A stretch of DNA of 64,000 bases from Punctularia strigosozonata HHB-11173 SS5. Its lineage: Eukaryota > Basidiomycota > Agaricomycetes > Corticiales > Punctulariaceae. Location of the stretch: contig NW_006767447.1 in assembly GCF_000264995.1 (NCBI RefSeq), positions 436,268-500,267 of the forward strand. The letters are read 5' to 3'. Of this stretch, positions 12,694 through 24,371 are shown piece after piece. The notes below the pieces were generated by a model. That model saw only the letters and a program-made list of their open reading frames with translations. It was not told the DNA's origin and ran no database searches. The position numbers and the translations under genes are program-made. Within the stretch, counting starts at the first letter, position 1; the number at the start of each line of letters is the position of its first letter.

Positions 12694-13694
12694 TTACTCA
12701 CTGCTAAGCTTGAGCCACTTGGGTATTTTCTTCTCCCCTGAGTTTGAACTGGACCCCTGGCCCGATTGCGCTGCAGGCAGCGGTCGTGTTGTCTGTCTAG
12801 ACGTGGAATCATTGTTTTCCCTGTCGAAGTCAGGCGGAGAGGGAAGATCGATGGCCTGCGCTAGCACTTCGTCTGCTAGTGGCGCAGGTACGTTGACATC
12901 TGAAGATGACATGTTCAGCCAGGATAGGTCTGTATGTAGAATCATCAACCTACGATTCAACGCGTCATCGAAGAACTTGATATAGAGAACGGACGAGGGC
13001 GACAAATGTAGGTCGTAAAGAGACAAATCGCGCACTGCCGGATCGGACACCTTGAGTTCACGCTTGGGCGGGGTTTGATCTGCGGTATGGATGGTGAGCA
13101 CCAGAAGGATCGGCCCAGCACCGACTGAGCTCTTACAAAGGACGAACTTGATAGGTTTGACGTCCTCCCTCAGGCAGCTCCGAACGAAAGCATAAACAGG
13201 CTTGATTTTGAAGGACGATGGAAATGTTTTCTCGAGCTGCGTCCTGTCCATGAACCTGATTCTAATCGTTGTCTGCGAGTCCAGAAAATGAGCGGAATTC
13301 AGAGAGATGGCCATTGATCGTCGACTGACGTTCGGCCACCGTTCCTTCTTCGGTTTTTCCTTCTCGTCTCGGAGAGCTTTTGTCAGAAGCGGAGCATTGT
13401 TCAGGGCTTGAGAGCGAGCGGCCAGCGATGATTGCGCAGCTTTCAGATCCGCCGCGGTAGGGGTAAAGTATGACTCAGGAAGATTCTCTACTGATCCCAG
13501 GTATGTTATCGCGCGAACCGACGGTAGGAGATACTGGCCTGCTTACAGGGTAAGGTGGCAGCATCACGAGGCGGCCGGTAAAGCTTGAAATCCGTGGGCG
13601 TATCCGAGGAGCTCGACATGGCTGAGACAGATGAGGGTCCCGGAGAGTCTAAAGAGTGCTCTTGAGGGAGTGCAGAATTAGGTGGTACCGACAT
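12694..13694 (-). CDS. UBX-domain protein, TUG/ASPSCR1/Ubx4 type
   Basis: Cofactor of the Cdc48/p97 ATPase. The 277-aa model ends in a UBX-like domain at about residues 100-190 (RIRFMDRTQLEKTF, SVYAF-type helix, VLYQTPPKRELKVSD) with the TUG-specific phrase YQTPPKREL. A Ser/Pro-rich tail ends KKIPKWLKL. Introns: 12900-12953, 13080-13136 and 13491-13546. The start MSVPPNS is the only ATG that splices into the rest; the ATG at 13811 in the same frame is possible but leads through unlikely sequence. Longer relatives carry an N-terminal ubiquitin-like domain. There is no room for one here, since the aminopeptidase gene ends 183 bp upstream on the same strand. Confidence 0.82.
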
Positions 13695-13877
13695 CGTCGA
13701 AGTGTTCTTATGGTAGGGGTATAGCCGGCCACTGAAATGCCAATAGATGCTGCGCGATGCTGAGCGGTACTGAGCAAGTGCGACTCGCGACTCCGCGTAC
13801 CAGCACAGCATCTATTCATGTTGCAGAATCTACCAGAATGACCTGCTCTACTTGACTAAACCACCCTGCCATCCAGT

Positions 13878-15544
13878 TTACATTGCTAATTTACTGCCAT
13901 GATATCTTGGTTCATAGGGCGACGCTGAAGCCAACGCTTGCCGATTCACCTTAGGGAAACCATTCAACGAGCGTGCGTAAGTCGCCACGGAGTGAGCCAC
14001 CAACTAAGCATCGGCGTCAATCAGCTACCTCTCACATTCACGACGAGCTTTGCCTTACCTTGGCGTTGACCACCCATGCATCGAGGTTGAGGTTGCTGAC
14101 ATCGTCGCACAGCTCGTGATAACACGGATCAAACGCGATGCCTGCCTGTCCTCCGAACATCTCTTCCTCCTCCTCCGTCTTAATCACCTCCGCACCGGTC
14201 GCGATGCCACCACCCGGGATGCCGTTCTTGATGAACGCATCATAGTCGCTCCGCCCGTCAAAGGGGATGAAGGTGAAATTGTGACCGTTGGCCGTATACC
14301 AATCAACGTAGAGATCGCGTAACTCTTCGGATCCTAGGGGGTTGACGTCGTTGGTCGCATTGTAGACCTGATACGCGTGGTTCGGAGAGGCCAACATGTC
14401 ATAGTCCATGAACAACCTGATCTTCGCCTTTTCCTCTTCTTCGAGCACCGAGACATAGTAGTCCGAGCCAAGGAGGCCCTCTTCTTCGGCAGACCACCAT
14501 GCGAAGCGCACGCAATTGTTGACGGTATAGTTGGTAAGCTGAGTGGCCACCTCCAGCAGAGTTAGGGATCCGGACCCATCATCGTTGATGCCCGGACCCG
14601 CGCCGACAGAGTCGCTGTGTCCGCCGAGCATGACACAATTGTCGGGATCTCCGGCCGTGGTTTGCGCGAGGACGTTCTGCGTCTTGATCTCACTCACGTA
14701 GGAGTCGATGTACGCTGACGCGTCGATCTTCTCTCCGCGTGCAAGCTGTTCGATAAAACTCGCTGCGTCCTCCGCGGAAATGCCGAAAGTCGGAACATGG
14801 TTAGGGGAGGGTCGACCCAGCGTTCCCGCGATATTTCCTGGCTCGGTGTTGTAGACGACAGCGGCCTTCGCTCCCGCAAGCCCCGCAAGGGCGGATTTGT
14901 CCCCGAATGAGCAAGTCCCTCTAGGAATGAAAGCGATTGCACCCGCAACGTCTGAAGGATAATCGTGCGGGGCACATCCGGTGTCATGGACAAGTGCAAG
15001 CTTCCCGAGTACAGGCTCCTTCTTGGGCGTCGGCGGGGTGTTGGACATGGCTCGTGCAGAATCGGGCACACCATTCGCAAGGACGAGGCGTGACTCGAAG
15101 ACCTGGCCGACCACGGCAGGGAAGGACTGGGTGGAAATGTTGTAGTAGTCTCCGAGGCTCTCCAGGCTCTGGGCGATGTACTCCAAGGTGTGAGCATGAC
15201 CTAGGAGGTGAGCATGAGCATATTGACGCGGGTGGTTCCGGTTATTCGGAAGGGAACGTACCTTCGCTGCCGATGACGCGAGTGGGATGCTGCCATTCGT
15301 CAACGGAGACCTTCGCGATCTCGTAGAGATCCTGAGCGCGTTTCAAGAGGTTGTCCTTGGTGATGGTGGACTGCAAAACGGTGGAGTCAACGAGCTCCTT
15401 GGATGCCAGCGTGTCTGCGCCACGCGACGCGTCCTCAAGCAAGATAGGGGCCTGTTGCTGCAGGACCACGAACGCGTGTGCAAACGCGGCCGAAGCAAGG
15501 CAGAATGCCAAAAGCCTTGTGAAGGAGCGTCGTTGCGCCGGCAT
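13878..15544 (-). CDS. secreted M28-family aminopeptidase
   Basis: Extracellular or vacuolar zinc aminopeptidase, like leucine aminopeptidase Y. The 516-aa model has a signal peptide (LLAFCLASAAFAHA), then a protease-associated domain (GAIAFIPRGTCSFGDK), then the M28 core. The zinc ligands are visible in order: HSDS, INDDGSG, AEEEGLLG, MDYDM and CYHELCDD. Several N-glycosylation sites occur (NYT, NAT, NFT). Introns: 14004-14058 and 15201-15261. The last intron restores the typical LVAHSVATYA ending, which a reading without it would miss. The protein then runs 24 residues further than usual. It is head to head with the PITH gene. Confidence 0.9.
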
Positions 15545-15688
15545 CGAGACGTTCAGAGAGTCGAGGTCGAGGGGGATATGCCGTTCGTTACCTGCGCCGG
15601 GAACCGGCTAAGCGCCTGCGCCATATGGCAGGACATGTGCACAGCCTTGGGAGATAGTGTACCACTCCTACCAGCACATAATCGCACC
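15545..15688. promoter_or_regulatory. 144-bp divergent promoter, M28 peptidase/PITH
   Basis: The 144 bp between divergent start codons must hold both promoters. I see no TATA box and no clear operator. Confidence 0.45.
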
Positions 15689-16571
15689 ATGGCTCACGAC
15701 CACTCTCATTGCGGCGACGAATGCAATGATCACGACCATGATCACGGTCAAGAAAGTCTGGGTGCTCAGGACAATCTTTATTCCCGGGTCGACCACCAGA
15801 ATGTCGTTGCGCTAAACGCGACGAACGACGTCGAGGCCCGGCAAATCGTCAAACCTTGGCACGAGCGCTTAGATGAAGGCGTGGTGAGTGTGGTCGTATC
15901 GAGTACGTCCCCATCGTCCTCACGTACATGTCCCCAGTTTTTGAAATCCGATGCGGATGACCAAATGTCCGGCACAGTTTCAATTCCATCGCGCTAATGC
16001 TCGTTCTGACGTCAACAAAAAAGGATCATCCGCATTCCTTTCACTGGTTCCGTCAAGCTTCGCGCGGTGCTCATCAAGGCGGGTCCTGGAGACCAGACAC
16101 CGTCGAAAGTACTGCTCGTCAGTCTTCGGTTGTTTGTTGCGTGGGCTCCCCCGTTAACGCAGTCCGCACGCCGCATGACGTCCATTCGCCGCGGTCCCGC
16201 ACTGTAGTATCCAAACCGGGATAACCTCGATTTCTCTGACGTGAACGACACGAAGCCGGTCCAGGAGTTCCGTGTTGCTCAAGGTCGCGACGTCGGCGAA
16301 TACGCTGTCATGTGCGTATGCCCGTTGGTTTGTGCACTATGATGATCCTGAACCGCGTTTGCTGGCAGGCCTGCAAAGTTTTCGGCCATATCCTCTTTGA
16401 CCCTTTTCTTCCCTGGATCCCAAGGCGCCGATAACATCCGGGTGAGTTCGCGCCTGTGCCCTGAACCATCATCCGTGCGCATGACCTTTTTAGATTTACT
16501 ACATCGGCCTTCTTGGCCAATGGACTGAGGCGCGTCTCCAACATATATGCTTCCACACGACGTCAGTGTAA
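15689..16571 (+). CDS. PITH-domain protein (PITHD1/TXNL1 C-terminal type)
   Basis: PITH domains bind the proteasome in thioredoxin-like proteins. The stand-alone PITHD1 form seen here has no thioredoxin part. The 190-aa model opens with a His/Asp-rich metal-binding-like stretch (DHSH...NDHDHDH), then DHQNVVALNA, KPWHERLDE, SDADDQMIIRIPF, SVKLRAVLIK, DQTPSKVLL, LDFSDV, VAQGRDVGEYAV, SSLTLFFPGSQG and YYIGLLGQW, filling the whole domain. Introns: 15884-15937, 15967-16023, 16118-16207, 16312-16368 and 16442-16493. Exon 2 is only 29 nt. Domain identity is very clear; cellular role in fungi is inferred. Confidence 0.92.
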
Positions 16572-16850
16572 CTAAGATGTTACTATGCAGCGAAAGCGCG
16601 ATCCGGTGATCACCGTTTACGAGACTCAAGCCAACCTTGCGGATCATGAGAAGATACAAGGCACCGATGGAGCCTTCAGCTCTCCTCAAATGTGATAAAC
16701 AAGCAAAACATCGAACGATGATGTACAATAAGTAAACATCGGAGAGAACTCCACGTGTATAATACGCAATGGCAAATGAGAAATCGCTTCACTTCCGTTA
16801 CTTGTCCCAAGATGAATAACCAGTGCGCCTATCGATCCAAATATACGGCA

Positions 16851-19674
16851 TCAAGGAAGACCGGTACCGCCACGCTGCATGAAGGCCTGCATAATATCGT
16901 GATTCAACATGGCTGGATTACCAACCCCACCGTTAGGTCGCATCTGAGGCATGGCTCCGGTGCTAGGGCCAGCGACGGCGTTCTGCTGCATGGTGAAATT
17001 GCTCGTTGCGGCGGCTGCGGCCGCCGCCGCTTGTTGTTGTTGTTGTTGCTGCTGCTGCTGATGTTGCATTTGAAGCTGGTTCATCATGGCGGCAGCCCTC
17101 GCTGCCGGGTCTTGAGAGACGGGCTGCTGCAGCGTCCGGTTTTGCGCGGTGAGGTACTGTCGCTGCTTATCGAAGTTCATCAAAAGTTCTCGACGTTGTT
17201 GCTCCGACATTTGCGACAAGCGCTTCAACATCTCCGGCGGCAGCTTGCTGAGATCGTTGAAGAGTTCCGGGTTCTTCGGCGGAGCCGGTAAGCCCGTCTC
17301 GGGGAACGCGGCACCCAATAGGTTGGGTCCCGTGTCCTTAGTGGTGAAAGGGAATATGAGGATGTTGTTCGACACCATGCCATTCGGGAGCTGCCATGCG
17401 GCCTGGGCATACTGATGCAAGATGAGCTACGTGGGACGGCCGTTTGCGCCAGTACGCGACGCACCAGATTCTTTTCCATCAACATTTGTATCAGAGATCT
17501 GAAGCTAACGTCGTTGACGTTACGATCCGTCGTCCGTGCACTCGGCCTTAGGTTCACAATAACGGCCCCCGTGTTCTTGATCCAGCTCTGTAGCACTTGG
17601 GGAATGACAGGTTTAAACGGCGCGGGAGTGAGGGCCATTCGCTGAGGCCATATATCCGGACGCCTAGTTGGGTACGTTCAGCAGGAGAATCGCACACGCC
17701 AGCAGAGAAATACCGCCACTCACATGTTGGAACTAGTGGTTACAGCAAGAACCTCAGCCTGAACCTCCTTCTTAGTCTGGCCATCCATACCGGTCCAAGC
17801 CAATACGCCCTGCCACGATTTGCTAGCGTCAAGCTGTGCGGGCCCCGCCGCGGGAGCCATGTTGTTTGCAGTAGAAACATTTTGCGAGGCAGCGGCTTGT
17901 CTGTACTCGAGCATCTTCTGCATTTGTGCGGCCATCATCTGCGAGTTGACTGTGGGTACCGGGGAGCCGCCAGGGACGCTGCTTGCCGGAGCGTGAAGTT
18001 GACTATTGCTAGGAGTTCGGCGATGGAGGGAATGTGGGCCTGATCCTGCATGAGGCTCTAACGAAGGGGCGGAGGCGGGAACGGGAACGGGAGCAGGGGC
18101 GGGACCGGGAGCGAGAGCAGGGGCAGGAATGGAGGCGGGGACGGGGACGGAACCCGTCGTTGAGATGGGCGCAGCAGGAGCTGTCGCTGGACTCTGTTGG
18201 ACGATCGACTGCTGGTTGCCGCTCGGGTTCGAATCGGCGGAGGTTTGGCCCTGCGCTTGACCCTGATTTTGCAACGACTGCATCTGTGCCGCTTTGAGGT
18301 GTTGCACCATTCCCGCCCGGATCGTGTAATACTGCGCGATCATCGCTTTCGAGTCTTCATGCAGGGCCTGGGCTTCTTGCGTCCTGCCTTCGGATTGTAG
18401 CTGTTTTCCTCGAGCCAAGCGCGTCTTCACCTCGGCTTCCATGGCCTTGAAACGTGCGATAATCTGGGGCGTAAGAGCCACGGGTAGCTTGAGAGGCTGG
18501 CCTTGGGCCACTAGCCGAGGTGGAGGTAGGGGCTGAGCAGGCTGATCGCTTGCAACATTCGGATTCGAATTTGTGATCGCAGCGACATCGGTGCCAGATG
18601 CGAGCGTAGCAGCCGGGACGGGGTTGAGGTTTGGCGCAGGCGCGGTCTGCCCCACCGCTTTCGTGGGCTCCGTTTCTGCGCGCTTTGCGGGAGCTAATAT
18701 GCATGAGCACCAATACCTTGTACTGGACATGTGTATTTACCTTCGGGAAATCCGGATAGTAGGATGTTGTGCTGTGGATGGGAAGCAAACCAGGGCTTGC
18801 ACTGCGGCCCATTTGATGCCTGTCCCCTCCATCAGGATGGCGTTTTAGATCACAGAAGAGTGGGACGAACCGCTGCATGAAACTCGACAAGTTGCGGGGC
18901 TTCCCTTAGCAGTATCGCACTGTAATGAATGTTCCTCTATCATACAATACTCAGAGTGAAGTAGCATGGGGAATGTATGCAACTAACCTTGCGCAGCTCA
19001 GCTGGTAATGACGCTAGCGTAGCGGCATCGTACGCGGGGGACGTATTGAACATAGGGTTCTCGCTTGTGTCCGGTGGGCCTCCCGCGATGTGAATAATGT
19101 GGCAGGCGGGCGGACGCGTTCCTGGGGCCGTATACGGGGTATTCAGAGACCGAGAGTGTAATGGGACTGCGTGCAGCGTTTCCAGAAACACATCACACAT
19201 CTGAAGAGCCATGGGTCAGCACGAAGGTATGCCGAGCACAAAGGTATGTGCATACCTCAAGGGCAGCGACCAGGCCCTCCAAGACTGCCATCCCTCCTGA
19301 CGCCTTGACCGTTTCCCCGAGAAACAATTCTTGAGACAGGTTATGAAACTCGCTCAACAGAAGAGCAGGAGGCCCGAAGAACCGCCTCGCTAGGATGGGT
19401 TCCGGTATGGTGTTTGCGGTCGCATACGACACGAACGCTACTCGGAACTGGACTCGGTGAGCATTCCCTGGGTTCGGGCGGGCGCGAAACGTACTTGGTT
19501 TGTTTGTTGCGAATGCACTTCGCTGAGTCGAGTAAGGATTGGGCTGACATATCGCTGGAGAACGTATTGCCACTCGTCTTTGACGGTGAACGACGTGTCC
19601 ACCACGAGAACGACGCCGATTAGATCTATCGCTGGAACGGCAGGCAACCCAGGGGCAGGCTGGTCTGTGGCCAT
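16851..19674 (-). CDS. MED25: Mediator subunit 25 (VWA domain)
   Basis: Activator-binding Mediator subunit, a family missing from budding yeast. The model of about 824 aa begins with a VWA domain at about residues 10-225 (DLIGVVLVVDTSFTVKDEW, VRVAFVSYATA-type strand, ASGGMAVLEGLVAALE, LRKRNIHYSAILL, PWF...ILLSGFP). A Pro/Ala/Gln-rich linker follows, then a second folded region (WQGVLAWTGMD, PVIPQVLQSW), and a tail with ten Gln and eight Ala in a row. Introns: 17664-17723, 18694-18740, 18820-18870, 18937-18987, 19201-19255 and 19448-19494. One more intron must lie between 17395 and 17470, because the frame changes there; 17427-17464 (38 nt, GTGCGT donor) or a 35-nt alternative restore the same frame. 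That junction is the weak point. Confidence 0.82.
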
Positions 19675-19999
19675 TGTTTTCCGAGCCTCGAGACACGACG
19701 TCCAGAGACAAGATCAGACCCTGATAACGCTAATGCGTTCGAATACGACCAGGGTGTTGTACAAAGACAGCGGGGTAGCGGGTAAGCAGCGTTCAAGCCT
19801 TAGGCCACCTGGAACTCTATATACTTCAGGGGCGGGGCCGTGGAATACATATTTACGCATGTCCGTGCACAGCGTTGACAATAACACTACAGACACGTCG
19901 CACTAATATGTTATACGTATGCAAGCAACAAAGCAAAATGTTCTATAAAGTCCGTCCGATTCGGGCACGATCGTCAAGCAAGGTGTATGCGGGATGAAC
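19675..19999. other. MED25 promoter and end of the GPI-protein gene
   Basis: 325 bp between the MED25 start and the stop of the minus-strand GPI-protein gene. No gene, no TATA box and no repeat that I can see. Confidence 0.4.
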
Positions 20000-20962
20000 T
20001 CAGGCCAGAACCGTCCAAGCGCCCCCGAGAAGCGATAAGGCCACCGTGAGCGTGACGACAGCCCACTTGCGCACCACATCCGCCGACGGAAGACCTGAGG
20101 CGCTGCTGGATTTGATAGCTGGAACGGTGTTAGTGCCCACCATGGACGTCCAGTCCGAATAGCCTAGGACGGTGCCGGTGAAGCTGCTGACGGTCGTCGG
20201 GAAGGACGAGAACGTGGCGGTGAAAGTATCCGAAGAGACGACAGTGTCGCCGTTCGCATCCGTCGTGCTGGTAGGTGAAGAGCACAGATGTCAGCTTGGT
20301 CGATCCGCGCTGCATTCGAGCGACGCACGTGTAAATATAAACTGTCACGCCTGCTTGAGTGGGCGTTGGCTCGCCCACCGGACCTTGCGGCGGTGTGGTG
20401 GTAGTGGTTGGTGTAGTCGTGGTAAGGGCGGTAGTCGTGGTGGTGGTCAGAGTCGTCCTGGCAAACGGGCGTGAAGCAGTTGCAGAGGATGAAAAGAAAA
20501 ATGCAAAACATACAGGATCTGTTCGGTGACAGTGTCGCCTGCGGCATCAGTGGAGATCACGGCAATCACACTTTCCCCAAGGCTAGGGACAATGGTCCAT
20601 TGTTATTCTTGACCACATACGAAGAGAGCGGGCCTTACTCGTCCGTTGTGGTAACGGTCGTGAGCGCACCTGCGCCTGCAACGCCTCCTACCAGCGTCTG
20701 TCTAGAGCAAGGGCGTTCAAGATCGCGTCAAATATTGTGTTTTCCGCAGCGCATGAGACTCACAAGGTCTGGGTTGTGATGTCCCCCAAGGCGTCCGTGG
20801 TGATAGCCTCCACGACCGTCTGTCCCAAGCTAGTGCATGACTGATTTAGTCCAGGCTCGCGTGACCGGCGCGTCGTATCACGTACGCATCAGTGACAGTA
20901 ACCTCCTGTCCGCGGACGAGGACTGCGAGAGCGGAGAACAGAGCCAGGGGAGCAAAGCGCAT
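20000..20962 (-). CDS. GPI-anchored Ser/Thr-rich surface protein
   Basis: The 223-aa model starts with a signal peptide (FAPLALFSALAVLVRGQ). It ends in a typical GPI-addition signal: small residues (SSSASGL), a polar spacer, then a hydrophobic end (VVTLTVALSLLGGAWTVLA). The middle is rich in Thr, with a long Thr run near residue 100 expected to carry O-mannose. Exon 2 (LGQTVVEAITTDALGD) and exon 4 (LGESVIAVISTDAAGD) encode the same ~22-residue module, and exon 6 begins with a third, weaker copy (TTDANGDTVV). Introns: 20268-20328, 20458-20513, 20583-20638, 20702-20763 and 20830-20885. Function unknown; cell-wall or surface location is inferred. Confidence 0.75.
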
Positions 20963-21176
20963 GGTGGTCGATGTGGTAGACAACACGACTCTCTCGGTGC
21001 AGTGTCCACGCCTCGGCCGGCGTTTCTCAGTGACGCAACGGACAGCCCAATATCCCACGCTCAGTCGCTATTCTTCGACATACGTTATGCCTCGCTAACC
21101 AAGCATCACCGCAACGTACATTCCACGTTGATATTCCATCGAAGCGCATACAAGTCCGCTAGCAACGTTGGATCCG

Positions 21177-22831
21177 TCATGCGAAAAAAGCCGATAGAAC
21201 GTCTGGCTCCCTTGCTACCCACACATCCTGCTCATCGGCCCTTCTCCAAACACGGCTGTGATGCAGCTGCACGCAGCGTAGATTCGGACAGTGCTTTGTC
21301 CAGGAGAGCAGTACGCTGTGATGGAGCGCTTCAAGACTCGGATCGGCATTCAAATCGTCGTCGGCGTGGACGTGCGATGTGCTTGCTTCCTCTCCAGGCA
21401 GGTGGCTTTGGGTATGTTTCAGGCGAAATACACTCGTCGCCTCGAGAAAAGGCATGCGAGCGAGGAACCGATGGCCCATGCTCACAAGCGTATCCTCAGA
21501 TGGATGGCCTCGAAGGTACACCATATCCAGGCGACGCAGCCCCGGGAATAGGACGGTGACGGCATGGATCAACTCGTCCTCCCAACCTTGCAGGTTGAGA
21601 GTCAGGCTCTGCAGCGGTAGCTGCAAACCCTGGACGTGCTCGAGAACTTTCGATATAGCCCCAATCTTCGCTTGGTCGTCGCAGTCTACCCATAAAGCCT
21701 GCACGCTCGGTGCTGTTAGGACAGACTTTAGATCCTGCGCCCGTACGCGAAGCTCGCGCAAGCACGGTAAAGCGTCCGGGAGGATTCGTTCGCCGAAATA
21801 GCCGCCCACGATCGACAACTTGGCCAAGTTGGGGGAATGCGTCAAGAGCAAGTGGAGCACGACCGACGGCCGCGTGGTACCTCGCACTCTGGCAGGAAAC
21901 CGAACCTCGTACTCGAGTTCGACGAGCCCGGTGGGCACGGCTGTCCGGCGGTGAGCCTCATTCGACGCAGCTGTGGTCTCCTCACCGGGAGGGGTGAAGA
22001 AGTTGCGTAGGACGCCGTCTTGTTCGAGCTGCAGGCGCAGGCGTCGCAGCCCTCTGGCGGACATGAGCGAGTAGAACTGCTGGGGCGTGCGTGGGTGATA
22101 CCACTGGTTCTTGTAACGAAGGTCGCGCAGGACCAAGTCGGTGATTCCCAGCGTCGAATGGTCGAACTGGGTCGCGGTGGCACTGATCTCGGGGATGATG
22201 CATCTTTCGAGGGCCAGTTCGCGCAGTTGAGGGAGTCCGTGGATGATGTCGAGCATGGCCGGTGGCAACGACGTATGGGAGAGGCATAGGCTCCGCAAGC
22301 CGACGAAGGTCCTCAACTTATCCAAGGTGGCGAGGTAAAGCTCGTGGTCGGCGCGGACGACGTGCGTCCTACGGACTTCGGGGGAGAGGCGCGGCAGGGC
22401 GAGGCCGCGTTCCCGGAATGGGACCCCATCGTCTTCGGGAAGTCGCAGCGACACCGGACCGCCGGTCAAGGAGCCCACGGTGCGCACCGACCCGTCCAGG
22501 TTGACGACCTGGACGAGGGTACGCGTAGGGTCGGGAGTGAGATGGTCGAAGTCCCATATGCTTAGCTGCTTCCGTCAGGGCACCGAAGACTCGCAAGCAT
22601 TCTCAACCATCTTACCTTGACGCGGCGTACGGTCAGCGCGAAGTGAGGATTGGCGTCCCAGAATGGTAAGCTGCGCGCGACCGACAGGGGTTTCACCCAG
22701 GCAACTTGAGAACAGAGCTCGCGGATGCCGATGGCGTAGAAGGCTCGGCAGGACTGCACAACGCTGAATAGGCTCGCGCCATCCACATAGGAGAGTATGC
22801 GGGTCCAGATCTCGGGGGGGAACAGAGGCAT
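21177..22831 (-). CDS. F-box protein with leucine-rich C-terminus
   Basis: Probable SCF ubiquitin-ligase substrate receptor. The 534-aa model opens with an F-box-like helix set (PPEIWTRILSYVDGASLFSV, then VVQSCRAFYA) and continues with repeated Leu-rich segments (LRSLCLSHTSLP, LRELALERCIIP, LTLNLQGWEDE, LRRLDMVYLRGH). The single intron, 22566-22615, uses a CAG acceptor that keeps the frame into LSIWDFDHL. This is a large, fast-evolving family in Agaricomycetes, so the substrate cannot be guessed. Confidence 0.75.
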
Positions 22832-24300
22832 CGCATGGGGGGGGACCAGGAGACTGGCGATGACGACGATGCGGAATCAGAATGGGGCGGCGACGGTCAT
22901 ATACTAACATTCGCGACAGCCTCGCGGCTTGATGGCCCGGGCTATCTTGACCCCGATTGTGAAACCCTAATCACTTCCGGAGGGTACGACGGGCTCATCT
23001 GTGGCCCGTGGTTGTATTGGGCGTGGTGATAAGCAAACTTCTGTCCAGGTTCGTCCAAATACCGTTTTGAATACCGCTCGGTGACTGCTCGTGTAATGGA
23101 GTACGCATGCGTGGAGCTCCGGCTGGAAGTTGGAACGGAAAAGCGTTGGTTAGACCGACATGTCCTATGTACTCCGCTCTATCGGGTTTGGGCAGTACAT
23201 TCAACCCGGCCGCAAGCACGGAGTACGTAAATGTCCGTGAAGTACCACTGAGCACCACACCTTGGATCTTCACAGATACTGGTTCACGAGCGCAGGCAAA
23301 GGAAGCAGCAGGACTCAGAACATCCAGGATCGGTCAGGGATCGGGGCTTCATTCCTGATCGAATGCAACACAATAGTACGCCTTCGACTTCCATAACGTG
23401 CAGGTCGTTGAACTGGTTTGCAACCGCCTTAGACTTCGTACAAATCTAGGAGACGACAAGCTTACCAAGCGGTCGCCTAAAGGCTCGTGCTACATGATAT
23501 GGGATGAATGGATCCATGAAGCATGAATATGATCTTCTGGGGATAAGTCTATTGTGTCAGAAGTTTGCCCATTGATCACCTGCAGGCTCCGCCCCGTACG
23601 CTGACGATCGCCTCTTTGCAGGTACCAGTTGATTGGAACTCGCAGTCTCCAGGGTAAAGCGGGAAGCATCCGGATGAAACAGAAGTCGCTGACGTCTTAG
23701 CCATTTGTCGATCTCGCCCACTTTTCCATCTCATGGACAGGGTAAGACTGTCGAAACTGGTTGTGTCGCCTGGACCAATGCAAAAGGAGCCTCCTCGGAG
23801 GCCGATGTTGTCTCATTTAGGCAGATGCCGGCATCAGTAGCGCGAGAAGAGTGATCAGCAGGATCCGCGATTGTTCTCCATCTTGACGATGTCGGTCGAG
23901 TACCATGCGCGCCATATGCGGACGGCGTTGGAGGAGATGGTCGAACACCTTAATCCTGCCACGCGATCGGCGCGTGACGTCGCTGGGCAATGGCGGACTC
24001 CCACGCCGTCTGGACCACCCCGGTTGCCGCTTCCGGACACCCGCCGCAAACGCATTCTTACGCCCGGCGCGCAGCATGGTTCCCCAACACCTCCGCACAA
24101 ACCAGGCGTCGTCTTTGTCTTCAAGGGACATAACAAGCTCTCGCCAACGGGCCGGGATGACGATCCATCAAGAGAGAACGCGCAACATGCCCGCATGACC
24201 AGCGCAGGAAGGCGCACATCGTTGTCGACAGCGATACGCCATGACCCGCATCTGGTCCGGTTTTCCAGAACGCATTCTCAGCCGACGCGTTGTCTCTGCG
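22832..24300. other. intergenic stretch of 1.5 kb
   Basis: No supported gene. A minus-strand frame of about 112 codons runs from 23330 to 22995 (contains VVLSGTSRTFTYSVLAAG), but lacks a start and clean splice partners; it may be a gene relic. The frame 23871-24371 on the + strand runs in phase into the GH79 start, but crosses its TATA box, so it is more likely upstream sequence. Confidence 0.35.
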
Positions 24301-24308
24301 TATATAAA
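24301..24308 (+). promoter_or_regulatory. TATA box of the GH79 gene
   Basis: TATATAAA lies 64 bp upstream of the GH79 start codon, a spacing typical of highly expressed secreted-enzyme genes in Agaricomycetes. It is one of only two well-placed TATA boxes in the window. Confidence 0.6.
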
Positions 24309-24371
24309 AGCATCTGTGCCCGCAGAGGTCTGCCAACCAGAATGCCCCATCCAAGATCCCTTTGCCCCATC

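Noticed and set aside
18200-18245. tRNA-like GGTTCGAATC motif
   Set aside because: Lies inside MED25 coding sequence, and no acceptor or anticodon stem surrounds it. No tRNA was found in the window.
22995-23330. 112-codon minus-strand frame (VVLSGTSRTFTYSVLAAG)
   Set aside because: No start codon in frame, stop directly upstream, and no acceptor in the right phase; also open on the other strand.
23871-24371. Long + strand frame running in phase into the GH79 gene
   Set aside because: It crosses the TATA box and would bury the signal peptide inside a longer protein.
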